Notes under the pieces: generated by a model
What the model saw: the letters and a program-made list of their open reading frames with translations, nothing else
What the model was told of the DNA's origin: nothing
The model's database searches: none
Shown: positions 52,098 to 62,769 of the stretch, in pieces
How positions within the stretch are numbered: position 1 is the stretch's first letter
How the letters are laid out: each line of letters starts with the position of its first letter
Made by a program: the position numbers and the translations under genes
Origin: Doryteuthis pealeii
Taxonomy: Eukaryota; Mollusca; Cephalopoda; Myopsida; Loliginidae
DNA length: 64,000 nucleotides
Direction of reading: 5' to 3'
Assembly: GCA_023376005.1 (NCBI GenBank)
Contig: CM042176.1
Span: forward strand, 11,511,694 to 11,575,693

Positions 52098-52159
52098 AAT
52101 ATTATATAAGAATAGTAAGGATATGAATTACTTTATAGTGGTGGGTAGATGGTGAGGGT

Positions 52160-53130
52160 GAGAGAGAGAAGAAGATGTTGAGGATTTATAAATTTTATTT
52201 CCGACCTTTGTAAAAAGGCAAGAAACAGAGAAAGTATCTCGAACCCAGAATAGAAGAGAGTTAAACCAGATATTTGCCCAAAAAAGATTGATAGAAGTCA
52301 CCGCCCATATCATATGGATGATGAATGGATCTTAGATGATGATAGAAGAATGGGAATTGGTTAGGTCTTTTGATTGATTGAATTTTTAAATTGACTTCTT
52401 GTCAAGAGGTATTTCTAATTGTGTCTACCCCGATTCACGGCCAAAAAAAAAGTGACGTGTAAGAGAGAAAACTACTTAGAGTATCCCGTAACTCGTTTCC
52501 CGAATAATAAAAAATGTGAGGCCGATACTTAAAGTAAACGTGTATTGGCAGGAATGCATGGCAGAGCCCATCCCTCTACAAGCAGGTTTAAATTCAGCAG
52601 TATGTCCCAACAAGTAAACTAAGCTTTAACATAATTCGTGATCATGTCCACAAATAAAGATCCCATGTTACCAAATAAATGTGTATTTAGCAAACGGCGC
52701 AGAAAAAACTAGTTCTTACTTGTCAGTCAATGGTTTTCATATAATGAGGCTTAATAAAATGCAACGGCCGAAGAGTTAGAGGTGGATATTCGGATCTACT
52801 GAACAGAAATTAAAAACACCCCCTTTTCCCTTCCTATTTGACCCAGTAGTTTGGAGCCGACCATACTTGATATAAAAAGACTAGACGGACTAACAAGAGA
52901 ATTTTAAAGAGGTCTGGATGGGTGCGACCAAGGACTACACGGGGACGTGGAAAGCCACGCTCATAATCCATAGCATTTGACATATTGCGGTGGATTATAT
53001 TGTTTTTCTCCATGGTGGACAAATACCTTGTCCCAAGTGTGTGTTTAGCTTCGTTATAGATGATTATTAATGCAAATTTCCCAAAGCCTCGAGTCTCCCA
53101 GGGATTATGAAACTTGGGTTTTCGTCCCCG
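52160..53130. other. Lower-repeat sequence, no recognised gene
   Basis: A minus-strand frame at 52834-53139 (101 codons, containing FHNPWETRGFGKFALIIIYN and ERGFPRPRVVLGRTHPDLFK) looks moderately protein-like but has no recognisable domain; it overlaps the start of a SINE-like segment. 52441-52470 has a poly-A run. Confidence 0.35.
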
Positions 53131-53139
53131 ATCCTCCAC

Positions 53140-53295
53140 CTCGTCTTGGAGGCGATTGTGTGCGAACGGTTATCGTTCGTAGGTAAGTGGCAACTCGAAC
53201 TACCGCAAGTTCAAATCCCGAACGAGATGAGATTCTGTTTGCATTATTCACAATCACAAGGGATTGCGTAGAGCTAACAACTTGTCCGGAAGTAT
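53140..53295 (+). repeat. Diverged tRNA-SINE family C-like segment
   Basis: CGCAAGTTCAAATCCCGAAC (B-box side) after GTTATCGTTCGTAGGTAAG, and ATTATTCACAATCACAAGGG corresponding to the ATTTCAC..CCTTGGGAAA step of the family. Confidence 0.45.
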
Positions 53296-54985
53296 GTATG
53301 GCAGACAAAAATTAATAGTCTATCTCTTGGATAATGAGGTTGGCTCACGTCCCGTGTCCGTTTGTTTACGGTCGCACCCGCCCTCTTAAAAATCTCTTCT
53401 TTTGTCCTCGATCTTTTAGTCTCTCACTCTATGTTGAAAGGTGTAGTCCGAGAAAGAAAAAAACCGGAATCGAGAAAAAAAATTGGTGATTTTTAATTGT
53501 GCGGTGGGTTTTTTATATTTTCTATATTTTTCCCCTTAAAAAGATCCGATAAACAGCAGATATCCCAGATCAGTAATTTCCGCGCTGAATATTGTTTTGA
53601 GCATTTTTTATTAAGCGCTCATTATGAAAAACATTGGAGACAAGTAAGTCTTTTCTCGCCGGTTGCTTAGTTACATCTTATATTTAGTATGAGAACTTCT
53701 ATTTCTTCACTCGCGGAGTGGTACTAGTGTTGAATATGAGGGTGCATACTTGTGCCCTGTGTGGACTGGAAGTGGTACTCTTTGGAAAAGTCCCTTTTCA
53801 AATCTTTCGGTTCGTAGAGGATGGGCCTCATAGCCACTTGCTATTCCTGCCCAATACACGTGCACTTAAGTATCGTGCCTCACAACCAAACAGAGGCGCT
53901 GTTACGGGATACGTCTAACGTAGTCTCTCTTACGTTACTGAGCCACTTTATGTGTCCAGTCGGGATATCGGAGTTGTAAATTAGCTGGGGTTTGGAAGTT
54001 TGTTCTGGCTGGCCGACTTGGTTCTGTGTGACGCGGAGCGTTTGTGTGTAGGTGCGAGTGGAGGTCCGATAGCCCCTTTGATCTTGCCCCCCTAGTAAGT
54101 TGGAGCGGACCTAGAACAGATTAGCCAAATTTAACAAGAAGTCACATTTGTAAATCAACAATTCAACCCTCTCGCTTCTATCGTCTGCCGCCAACCTCTC
54201 TCTCTCTCTCTCTCATCTCCCGTCTTCGACCTCCTCCGATATCGTCCCTTCCCATCTCCGCTTGGACTCTCTCTCTCTCTCCCATCACCTCTACATCTCG
54301 ACCTACTAATTGATGAGACTAGGTTATATTTTTCATTAAATTGTTACATACAGTTAAGGCCCTATTCGAAAATTTATGACTTTTTATTATGTGTGTAATA
54401 ACAATATATCTTTTCTTTTTTGAAAGACTCTTTCAGACCTAATGGATAAACTATTAACGGATGCGACCCACTTGAACCAGTGAAAAATTTAGTACATGTA
54501 GATTCTGCTTGTGGCGAAAAACCCGTATAAATTAGTAACGATTAGACGAGTATATTTTTAATTTTGTTATAAATTGTTTTGTCCTTTTCGACGGGAGATT
54601 TGCACCCGGAGCCATAGTCAACGTTTCGAAGACGGAGCTTTTCCATACTTAGTGAGTTGTGGAACACTTATTTTGTTTATTTTACCGTTAGTAGCAATAG
54701 AAACATATCCATAATTATTTTGAACCTGAGTTCAACAGATTAATTTTTCCTCCTCCTATGTTGAATTTAGGTTCATGCTTTTTCGAATAAAAATCCATCC
54801 AGTAGTGTGTTTTACCTTTTTTATTGAATAGTGTTGTCGTTTTGTTTTTTTTTAAAAAACGTTGCATACTATGAGTGAATTTCGCCGATTTCTGTTTTCA
54901 TGAGGATGAAGGAAACTTGTGTGAGAAATGAGTTTTAAGTTGTGGTCGTTAGTAAATTTGTTGAATCAGAGGAGATATCTACTTC
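53296..54985. other. Lower-repeat sequence, no recognised gene
   Basis: Contains short (CT)n runs at 54198-54216 and 54268-54283. A 66-codon plus frame at 53718-53918 (HTCALCGLEVVLFGKVPF) was inspected and not recognised; its CALC motif alone is not enough for a zinc-ribbon call. The composition is closer to 50% GC in parts, unlike the rest of the window. Confidence 0.35.
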
Positions 54986-54989
54986 TGTA

Positions 54990-55150
54990 TTACTGTCGAT
55001 ATAACAAAGTGAACGGATGACCAGTCCGAAAAACAGCACCAAACAAACGAAAAAATAAAACCCACAAGAAGAAACCCAACAAAAGAAAATGGACATGATG
55101 GGGGTTCTTATTGCTTTGGCTACAAGTACAGAAACCCCCCCCCATCATTC
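54990..55150 (+). repeat. LTR-like fragment
   Basis: GACCAGTCCGAAAAACAGCA, CCCACAAGAAGAAACCCAAC and AAAAGAAAATGGACATGATG correspond to GACCAACCTGAACAGCCC.. and CCCACAGAAGAAACCCAACA at 56282-56355 and 56625-56700. Confidence 0.5.
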
Positions 55151-55418
55151 CCATTACTCTGTCCCTGTCTGTCTGTCTGTCTCTTTTTTTTAGTAGCCTC
55201 ATAAGTCACCATCTGTCCACTGCAGTTGGGATTTATAGAGACATGCATTGTAAACTACTATAACCTACTCGGAGTGAGCTGTATTTTGCCATCCAGAACT
55301 GTTAAGAACATCGCTGGGCATTTCCATTAAGGCTTTGCAAAATTATTCACAGCATTCCAGAGCTGAAAGTCAGTCCTTGTGTTCCTGTACGATAGTGTAA
55401 GTAACGGTTCATGGAAAA

Positions 55419-55700
55419 ATACAGGTAGTTAGACTGACAGATTTTGACCTGTATTTTGAACTCGGCTATGATTCGCTAGACCTGTGGGAAACTTACTTTA
55501 GGGAAAACAGATTTGGCTGGGTGTCGAGACGAGACAGACGCAATAGCGGTCTATCCGTTTGAAGCCATTTCTGAAGCTCTAAGTAAAACAACAAAGTCTT
55601 GTATTCGTTAATCAAGAACTAAGCAACGGACACCAAGACAAGAAATCAACTAGAAACTCAAGACCAGAAGAACAGACACACAGAGATTGGAAGAGGCGAT
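55419..55700 (+). mobile_element. LTR-like terminal sequence, copy A
   Basis: CAGATTTTGACCTGTATTTT, ATTTGGCTGGGTGTCGA, GAAGCCATTTCTGAAGCTCT, AAGTCTTGTATTCGTTAATC and AAGAACTAAGCAACGGACAC match, in reverse, copy B at 61640-61990. No pol coding sequence lies next to it. 55151-55418 and 55701-55860 are unassigned. Confidence 0.5.
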
Positions 55701-55860
55701 CTCTATGCCCTCTAACTTATGCGTACAGTTATATCGACATTACGGATGACTACATTACAGAAATAGATATAGTACCTTCTAATGGTAGACCAGCAGTAAA
55801 GATTGAAAAGTGTTTTAAAATTTTAGGTTGATTAGTATATTCTGTATCTTCCTTGATCTA

Positions 55861-55888
55861 TATCTATATCTATCTATCTATCTATCTA

Positions 55889-55938
<50 letters not shown>
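55861..55938. repeat. (CTAT)n(TA)n microsatellite
   Basis: About 8 CTAT units, then about 22 TA dinucleotides. Confidence 0.95.
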
Positions 55939-55940
<2 letters not shown>

Positions 55941-56089
55941 TAACATGAGACACAATTCATGGGGAGTCTGTGAATTATGTAAAGAGAGTAGATATAATTT
56001 GAATTGAGTTCATTAAAAATTAAAATCGGAGAGTTGAGTGGAAAGTTACTGCCGACCGTTATGATTGACATTTGGTAATATCCGCTTGC

Positions 56090-56740
56090 CCCCTCCCCGA
56101 AAACGTGCTAATAGCAGGTGTGAACAGAAATGAGTGTGTCAGTTACGACCAATTAGTCACTGAGAGAAGACGTTCTCTCAAAATGTCGCTTCTCACGGCG
56201 CGGTTTCGAGAACACTTGGGCTGGAGCTGTTTTTTAATAAATAAATAGAAAAACAAGTCTTTGTTAATTAATCAACAAGAGATGACCAACCTGAACAGCC
56301 CAAACTGAAAGAAGAAATCAACCCACAGAAGAAACCCAACATAAGAAAATGGCCACCAAACAAGTAAGAATCCCCCATCATCCCCTCATCCTGTCTCTCT
56401 CGCCAATCATATACAGATGTAAAGGGATATATAGATGTAAAGGGATATATAACATAAGTATCTAGCTGTAGCTGTATCGGTGATGGCATTCACCCTGAAT
56501 CAGTTGAGCTAACTCCACCATATGAATTCATGTTCTCTCAAGATGCCGCTTCTCACCGCATGGTTTTGGGTTGTTTTTAATGAATAAAATAGAAAAACGA
56601 GTCTTTGTTAATTAATCAACAAGAGATGACCAACCTGAACAGCCCAAACAGAAAGAAGAAATCAACCCACAGAAAAACCCAACATAAGAAAATGGCTACC
56701 AAACAAGTATGAGCAAATCACCAATACCCCATCGTCTCAT
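56090..56740 (+). mobile_element. Two direct copies of an LTR-like segment
   Basis: 56175-56355 and 56532-56705 share TTCTCTCAAAATGTCGCTTC (or ..AGATGCCGC..), AATAAATAGAAAAACAAGTC, TTTGTTAATTAATCAACAAG, AGATGACCAACCTGAACAGC, AAAGAAGAAATCAACCCACA and CCCAACATAAGAAAATGGC. They are about 350 bp apart. They may be tandem solo-LTR pieces or a duplicated 3' end; AATAAA precedes the AAGTC..TTTGTT step in both. Confidence 0.5.
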
Positions 56741-56813
56741 ACTCTCTCTGTCTCTCTGTCTCTCTGTCTCTGTCTGTCTCTCTGTCTCTCTCGCCATTTA
56801 TATACCCAATATG

Positions 56814-57064
56814 AAGCACGTGGTGTAATGGTTAAAGTCATGGGAAATGGACTCGTCGCCCCGAGTTCAAATCCTGGACGTGCTAATTGCATTTCACTTA
56901 GCGCTAATACCCTTGGGAAAGGTATGAATCCTACTCTCCCTCCAGCTATGGATAAATAGTAGGGCAGACTGGGCTCTTTAACCTTGGAAAACTCTGAATT
57001 CAAACCTGTTGAACTCTGCTTAAGAAATTGACCTTGTGTCGCATCCTGCTCGCGCGGATGGGTT

Positions 57065-57066
<2 letters not shown>
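56814..57066 (+). repeat. tRNA-SINE family C, full copy
   Basis: GCACGTGGTGTAATGGTTAA and CCCCGAGTTCAAATCCTGGA, then CCTTGGGAAAGGTATGAATC, CTATGGATAAATAGTAGGGC and CGCATCCTGCTCGCGCGGAT, ending GGGTTGG and running into (TA)n at 57067-57103. 57104-57394 is unassigned. Confidence 0.88.
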
Positions 57067-57108
<42 letters not shown>

Positions 57109-57394
57109 CCAATATGAAGGTGTATATAACACTGGTTAACATTGTACATATCTGTATGGAATGTTTATTAGAATGGGTGAAAGTTTCAATAATCTTTTCT
57201 TTGCCCAGGGGCTTAGATCACTGCCAGTCCGCGCCTGCGCTGAAATTCTTTTTTTCTTCTTGAGTGCTCAGTGAGGGTTTCTCTATCCAAGATGCCTAAG
57301 GCCAGAATACTTTCCTCTTAGCCTCATTTAATGGTTCTTTAAGAATGAATCATATTTATTTGGAGAAAACTAATTATTTAAAATAAACAAAACA

Positions 57395-57569
57395 ACAACT
57401 TATTTCCAATATTAAAACAACAACATATATATAATATAAAAACAACATGTCCCCAATATAAAAACAACAGCTTATCTCCAGTATTAAATCAACAACATAT
57501 ATCTAATATAAAAACAACATGTCCCCAATATAAAAACAACAGCTTATCTTCAGTATTAAAACAACAACA
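57395..57569. repeat. Minisatellite of AACAACATGTCCCCAATATA units, block 1
   Basis: Units of about 62-70 bp: ATATAAAAACAACATGTCCC, CAATATAAAAACAACAGCTT, ATCTCCAGTATTAAATCAAC and AACATATATCTA. It continues after the Helitron at 58225, so the array predates that insertion. Confidence 0.88.
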
Positions 57570-58224
57570 TCTTATTATAATGGAGATTGTGTGTTTTTCT
57601 GTCTGTAACCGAAACTATATTCCTACTCAAGTCACAATTCTCTTAGTTATTGACATCACATTCTCCATGATTTTATTTTTATATAAACCTCAATTATTAA
57701 TAAAATTGTCTTACATTATTAATACTGTTAACTATGTCTACATACTAACAACATGCAATCATATTTATATATACAACAAAATAGCGGTTTACAGTGTGAA
57801 TGGGAAGGCTAATTTAACTATTAATATTAAAAAATCGAATTTAATAAATATGTGCTTAGTATTATTGATTTCTAACTGTTTGGTTTTATTTTAATGAATA
57901 TAAGCAAAAATCTCTTCAATGAATCTTAAATGAAATCCATTAACAAGAAAAAATAACTGTCATTTTATTCTTTACTTCCTCTTATAACTAAATACTTAAA
58001 TTAGAAAAAATAACAATGAAAAACGAGAGTGATGGAAGAGTAAGTTTCAGTTGTTCCATTTTTTATTATACTCCCTCTGTTTCAAATCTTTTATTATACT
58101 CCCTCTGTTTCAAATCTTTTTATCTGTATTCTTATTTAGTTTCATTAGCCTTTATAATTTAATACAATATTTTATTACATTAAAACTTAAATACTTGCAC
58201 CCGGAGGGTGCATATATTTGCTAG
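57570..58224 (+). mobile_element. Helitron (non-autonomous) inserted in the minisatellite
   Basis: It starts TCTTATTATAATGGAG at 57570 after host ..CAACAACA and ends with a hairpin TGCACCC/GGGTGCA, TATATTTG and CTAG at 58221-58224 before host TATATCTAATATAAAA. Joining the flanks restores the intact monomer CAACAACATATATCTAATAT seen at 57488 and 58290, proving the exact ends, an A/T target and no target duplication. The 104-codon frame within (57580-57894) is AT-rich and not recognised as Rep or helicase. Confidence 0.88.
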
Positions 58225-58490
58225 TATATCTAATATAAAAACAACATGTCCCCAATATAAAAACAACAGCTTATCTCCAGTATTAAAATCAACAACATAT
58301 ATCTAATATAAAAACATGTCCCCAATATAAAAACAACAGCTTATCTCCAGTATTAAATCAACAACATCTATATAAAACAATATCTAATATAAAACAACAT
58401 GTCCCCAATATAAAAACAACAGCTTATCTCCAGTATTAAATCAACAACATATTTCCAATATCTAAACAACATCTCCAATACTATTTCTCT
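58225..58490. repeat. Minisatellite block 2
   Basis: Four more units with the same motifs as block 1, degrading at the right edge into the tRNA-Arg-type SINE region. Confidence 0.88.
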
Positions 58491-58529
58491 GAATGTTTGA
58501 GATGAGGCTTGATGATTAGTATTATCTGC

Positions 58530-58915
58530 GTTATTCGGACTATTGGACACATGGCCTAGTGGATAAGGTAGTTAGGTTAAGACAGTTCTAAGTGACAGTT
58601 ATCTCTGGATTCCGGGTTCAATCCTGAGTAGCGGCAGTAACATAGAAAAATAATTAACACAACTCCTACCCCAGCTATGGTTAGCGGAATGAGAACAGGA
58701 TACCCCCGTGGAATAAATAAAGGGTTAAGTTCAAAGTTACGTGATGGCTCCCGATTACGACAAGAAAGTTCCCGAGTTCGAAAAGAAGGTTCCCGAGTCC
58801 GAGAAGGTTCCCGAGTCTGACAAGAAATACCTGAAGAAGGCCGGAGGGTATATCGGCCGAAACGTTGTACAAATAACAATAAAGATGAGGACAATAGTCC
58901 GAATAACGCAGATAA
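58530..58915 (+). repeat. tRNA-Arg-like SINE with a 21-bp minisatellite body
   Basis: The head ACATGGCCTAGTGGATAAGG (A box as in tRNA-Arg) and ATTCCGGGTTCAATCCTGAG (B box). Then CCAGCTATGGTTAGCGGAAT, a 21-bp repeat (GTTCCCGAGT.CGA.AAGAAG, about 3.5 units; codes VP(D/E)(Y/F)(D/E)KK), and the 3' part AATACCTGAAGAAGGCCGG, ATCGGCCGAAACGTTGTAC and AATAGTCCGAATAA. A minus-oriented copy with YD-rich repeats lies at 63275-63650. Confidence 0.85.
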
Positions 58916-58988
58916 TACTAAACATCTCCAATATTAAAACGACATATATCCAATATAAAAATTACATGTCTCCAATATTAAAACAACA
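58916..58988. repeat. Minisatellite block 3
   Basis: Units ATCTCCAATATTAAAACGAC and ATGTCTCCAATATTAAAACA; the array resumes after the SINE. Confidence 0.8.
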
Positions 58989-59681
58989 TCTATTAATAAT
59001 TAGAAGCGGCTACTCGGCGTTGCCTGGGTAGTGGAGAGGTAAAAAAATGTTAGTCTCGCAGATCCATTATCACTGAATCACGAATTGGATCCTCGAAGGA
59101 TGACCCATTAAAATCCCTATGTAAAAAAGACCTTGCGTTGATCCAGTCACTTTGAAAAGAAAAATTCATGTCTACTATTTAAAATACCAAATCCAAAAGA
59201 ATTTCCCCAATGGGGCCACCTGTTGGCCGTGGGTGGCGACCTGTGATGCTTAAGGATAGAGCCCAGGTGGATGAGCAATTCATGACTTGCAATACTCCAC
59301 TTTGGCCCTATCTTGGGCTAGACGGGCGGTCGGAGAGGCCCCCTCCGATCAATCGGCTGGTCACGTCAAGCCCTAGCACCTATATGATTTTCCAACCCTA
59401 TTGCCCTTATGGCAAACCCCAACCCCTTTTTATCATATGAGTGCTAGAAGGCGGTGACTGAAGGTCTACATGTCCTGGGAATGACGTTACAATGACAGAG
59501 GTGGATAGAACTAAGTTTACATTTCAAATTGTTTTATTTTTTACTGCTTTCATAAATTTGATGATTTTACTTACTTATGATACAAACTATCCAGCATTGT
59601 ATATTTAACTCCCACCTGTCATCAGGCAATATTTTTCAAAAATTAATTTTTACACCGCCTGGAGGGTGTTTTTGTTGCTAG
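58989..59681 (+). mobile_element. Second Helitron in the same minisatellite, with captured E580 fragment
   Basis: It starts TCTATTAATAATTAGAAG at 58989 after host AACAACA and ends with a hairpin ACACC/GGGTGT, TTTTGTTG and CTAG at 59678-59681, followed by host TATCTCTAATATAAAAAC. Just inside the 5' end is an inverted Helitron 3' end (AGAAGCGGCTACTCGGCGTT). 59205-59490 is a 5'-part E580 copy (CCACCTGTTGGCCGTGGGTG to TCCTGGGAATGACGTTA). This is either nested insertion or capture. Confidence 0.75.
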
Positions 59682-59825
59682 TATCTCTAATATAAAAACA
59701 ATATGAACCCAATATCAAAACAACAGTATATCTCCAATATTAAAACAACAACAACATATTTCCAATATCTAAACAACAAAATCACCAATATTAAAACAAC
59801 ATGTCTCCAATATTAAAACAAGAAA
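59682..59825. repeat. Minisatellite block 4
   Basis: CTCTAATATAAAAACAATAT and units of CAATATTAAAACAACA finish the array. Confidence 0.85.
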
Positions 59826-59924
59826 ATTTTGGCAGCATTTTTCTTTAAAACTTGTTTTGTTAAACTCCACGGACAATTCTTGTCTGACGAGTTTTTATTC
59901 GATTCTTTCTAAGGGTCATTCCAT

Positions 59925-60200
59925 GTCAATTCACCGGGGTGTTACACCCACCGACATCGAATTACTTGAAAATTGGCACAAATGTTCCCCTTCATGAGTT
60001 AGGAAAGTGTGCCTTAATTTTGAGGCAAAATTATACCCCCCCTCTAAAATCGGAACTGTAAGGTTTAAGACAAAATAATTTGGCACACTTTCCTAACTCA
60101 TGAAGGGGAACATTTGTGCCAAATTTCAAGTAATTCGGTGTCGGTGGGTGCAGAATTTCAAATTTTTCCGGTGTTTTGACATGGAATGACCCCTAAACTA
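59925..60200. mobile_element. MITE with GGGTCATTCCATGTCAA termini
   Basis: Termini AAGGGTCATTCCATGTCAAT and TTTTGACATGGAATGACCCC are inverted repeats, and the inner arms GGCACAAATGTTCCCCTTCA / TGAGTTAGGAAAGTGTGCC are mirrored at 60090-60123. About 270 bp; no ORF. 60201-60434 is unassigned. Confidence 0.88.
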
Positions 60201-60434
60201 TCTCACGCGCCAATCGTGCGTTTTCAAGGGGTGAAGTAAAAGGTCCTAACCGTCCATAACCGGCGATTAACTTCCCATAGGACCCCGTTATTTTAAGTCT
60301 ACGGACCCTATTCATAATCCTAACTACAGGTACGTTCATAATTTATGGCTGCTCATAAATTATGTAACAGTCATGATGCAAGTCTAGGGGCAATCTTTTG
60401 ACAAGGACATCGTTTGAATTCAATCAATTCAATC

Positions 60435-61025
60435 ACCGCCCTGTCGGCTTGGGCGTTAGAATGCACCGACTGCACCTCTGCAGAGGGGTAAGACTCCTCC
60501 AAAGCGGCTACCTGTTGGCCGTGGGTGGCGACCCGTGATGCTTAAGGATAGAGCCCAGGTGGATGAGCAGTTCATGACATGCAATACTCCACTTTGGCCC
60601 TATCTTGGCGGTCGGAGAGGCCCCCTCCGATCAATCGGCTGGTCACGTCAAGCCCTAGCACCTATATGATTTTCCCAACCCTATTGCCCTTATGGCAAAT
60701 TCCAACCCCTTTTTATCATATGGGTGCTAGAAGGCGGTGGCTGCGGGTCTACATATCCTGGGAATGACGTTAAACTCTATCTGATGGTGAGGTTCCAGTT
60801 TTGGAGGTTTGGGGAATGTGGAGCACCCCTTCTTCACCATTGCTCCCTGGTCCACTCTGACCCGGAGTGGTAGTACCTGTTAGGGTCTCATCTATAGCTT
60901 AAATAGAAAAATGTATTTATAAAAAAATTGTATTATCCATTAAGAATTGATTTATTTCAAAACTTTATCGGCATTAAATGGCCCACTGAGGTTGATATGC
61001 CGTAAAACAAAACAAACCAAACCAA
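60435..61025 (+). repeat. E580, most complete copy
   Basis: It runs from CCTGTCGGCTTGGGCGTTAG, ACCGACTGCACCTCTGCAGA and CCTGTTGGCCGTGGGTGGCG through AAGCCCTAGCACCTATATGA and CGGAGTGGTAGTACCTGTTA to ATCGGCATTAAATGGCCCAC, GATATGCCGTAAAACAAAAC. A ~12-bp deletion (GGCTAGACGGGC) separates it from the 21119 copy. The short frame with RPPPINRLVTSSPSTYMIFP is shared with other copies; its function, if any, is unknown. Confidence 0.85.
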
Positions 61026-61450
61026 ATCAATTCAATCAACAAATATATATTGTAGCATTTTTGTAGTATATTGTAGATTGTAGAGTTATATCGGGCACAA
61101 AATTCCGTTGGGTCTTTCAGCCGAATCGTTCCACTGTAAAGTAATACTCGCTCGTCAGTCGACTCGAAAATGTAAGTCCAACCGTTTCTCTTCATTGTAA
61201 AAGACAATCGCCAAAGGGACTCAAACACTTTGCTTTTATGCCTGTAAACACTTGTCGTATGCAAATAATAATGTCACCCAATCTACAATAATCAGGAGGT
61301 TGCGCCGTGACTGCCCGTCTTCGTAGTCAAATGGATTAGAGTTCGCGTCAGACTAGACGCCGCCGACATACGCCGCACGCGACTCGTTGTCTCTTTGAAC
61401 GACGAAGACGAGTGACTCATCAACGATAGCTGGTTGCACGCCATGGCGCT
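61026..61450. other. Unassigned; a CpG-rich patch at 61290-61450
   Basis: The patch contains GCGTCAGACTAGACGCCGCC and ATACGCCGCACGCGACTCGT. CGTAGTCAAATGGATTAGAG at 61323 is mildly A-box-like, but no B box follows at a suitable distance. Confidence 0.35.
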
Positions 61451-61454
61451 CACT

Positions 61455-61990
61455 TCTGCTACAAGAGTATACCCGTGGACATATACTTATATACTAAGCT
61501 TCTTCCTTAACTGGTTGTGATATTAAGCTGCTTGGTCTGTATTCAGTTGATTCTCCGATATTCTATCTGCCTTGGGCTGGCTTTCTGGTATTTTTAGCTG
61601 GCTTGTTGGATTTCTTTGTTGTTTCTTTTTTTTTTCTTTTTTAAAAATCCCGGCCAGGAATTTCTTGTCCTGTGTCCGTTGCTTAGCTCTTGATTAACGA
61701 ACACAAGACTTTGGTTTTTACTTAGAGCTCATATTTTATTTTTATAAAACCCAGATCAAATCAAATGCGCGTGAGAAATGGCTTTTTGGATGAGAGACGC
61801 TATCGTACGTCTTAATCGTTCAGTCACCCAGCTAAATCAGTTTCTCACGTTGGTTCGTCCAGAGGTCAAACACAGGTAAAAATCAGCTCCAGTGAGAGAA
61901 TAGGTTAAACACAGGTCAAAATCTGTCAATCAAATAACCTTTTTTTCCCCCACAAAACTGTTAGTTTTATCTAACTACACTACTGTACAC
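61455..61990 (-). mobile_element. LTR-like terminal sequence, copy B
   Basis: On the minus strand: GACAGATTTTGACCTGTGTT, TGATTTAGCTGGGTGACTG, AAAAAGCCATTTCTCACGCG, AATAAAATATGAGCTCTAAG, AAAGTCTTGTGTTCGTTAAT and GAGCTAAGCAACGGACACAG, matching copy A at 55419-55700. An AATAAA signal about 25 bases before AAAGTCTTGTGTT suits an R/U5 boundary. The 61450-61640 part is only presumed to belong. Confidence 0.5.
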
Positions 61991-62570
61991 AATTGATAGG
62001 TACCGAATAAATTATGTAACAAAAAATTCAAGAGTGCCTGATTGGATAGGTTTTCATCCTCTGTCGTGCTGACAGCACGGATACCTATACTGAGATGTTG
62101 ATATGAACGCGTCATGCGTCCCTGACGCACAAATATCTTAACATATTCGGTAAAATATGCAGTAAATTGTATCCATGCGTTCCAGTGTTTTTCTTTTTTC
62201 TTCCCTCACCATTTCAACCTAACTGTACATACTTTTCAATAGTTTCTTAGAAACGAATTACACAAGATAGGTTACAAGGTAAGAGTTAGACGGCTTCAGT
62301 TGGGACCCATAAATTTTTCCGGGGACTCATTCAAAGCAAAAATCAGGACGCACTAAATCAAAAAGGTGTCAGCATCATTGCCTATGACCCTCTCTCGCCA
62401 CCCGTCCTTATCACTCATCGCCCCAGGCAGGTCTTTCGCATGACATTCAGAATCCACAGCTTTTCTTTGGGGGGGGGTGCTTTCTTGTGAGGTGCTGTTT
62501 CCAGGATATTTTCAAGACAGCACACAGCATTCTTGTGTAGTTTCTTTTTTGTTTCCTTTTTTTAAAAGTA
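61991..62570. other. Unassigned sequence
   Basis: No repeat or gene recognised; a G8 run at 62468 and poly-T at 62550. A (TA)n of 9 units follows at 62574-62592. Confidence 0.4.
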
Positions 62571-62709
62571 AATATATATATATATATATATTTCGGAGAA
62601 TATATGCTTAATTGGAGTCTTACCTAATTTTGAAAATTAATTAATTAATAATGAATTAGGCGGGAATGCCTATTTAAATGTATGGCTAAACAAATTGAGA
62701 AAAATCAAT

Positions 62710-62751
62710 CTCTGTATGTACATTTCGGCCTATTAGGCCTCATCAGCAGAG
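62710..62751 (-). ncRNA. Type-I hammerhead ribozyme (HHR2)
   Basis: On the minus strand: CTCTG (stem I), CTGATGA (invariant core), GGCCT-AAT-AGGCC (perfect 5-bp stem II), GAAA, TGTACAT which with the preceding A forms the 4-bp self-complementary stem III, A as H17, then CAGAG pairing with CTCTG. Every conserved hammerhead position is present. Predicted cleavage follows the A at 62715. With a stem III of 4 bp and essentially no loop, activity in monomeric form would be weak; dimeric folding of tandem or multimeric transcripts is the known solution in animal retroelements. Confidence 0.88.
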
Positions 62752-62769
62752 CTATAGATGGGAAGACCG

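Noticed and set aside
58816..58870. CCTGAAGAAGGCCGG..ATCGGCCGAAACGTTGTAC looks like a hammerhead core (CTGAAGA..GAAA); also at 63318-63375.
   Set aside because: After GAAA the sequence cannot form a stem III closing on a UH cleavage site, and no flanking sequence pairs as stem I. Both copies share this, so it is kept only as a SINE 3' motif.
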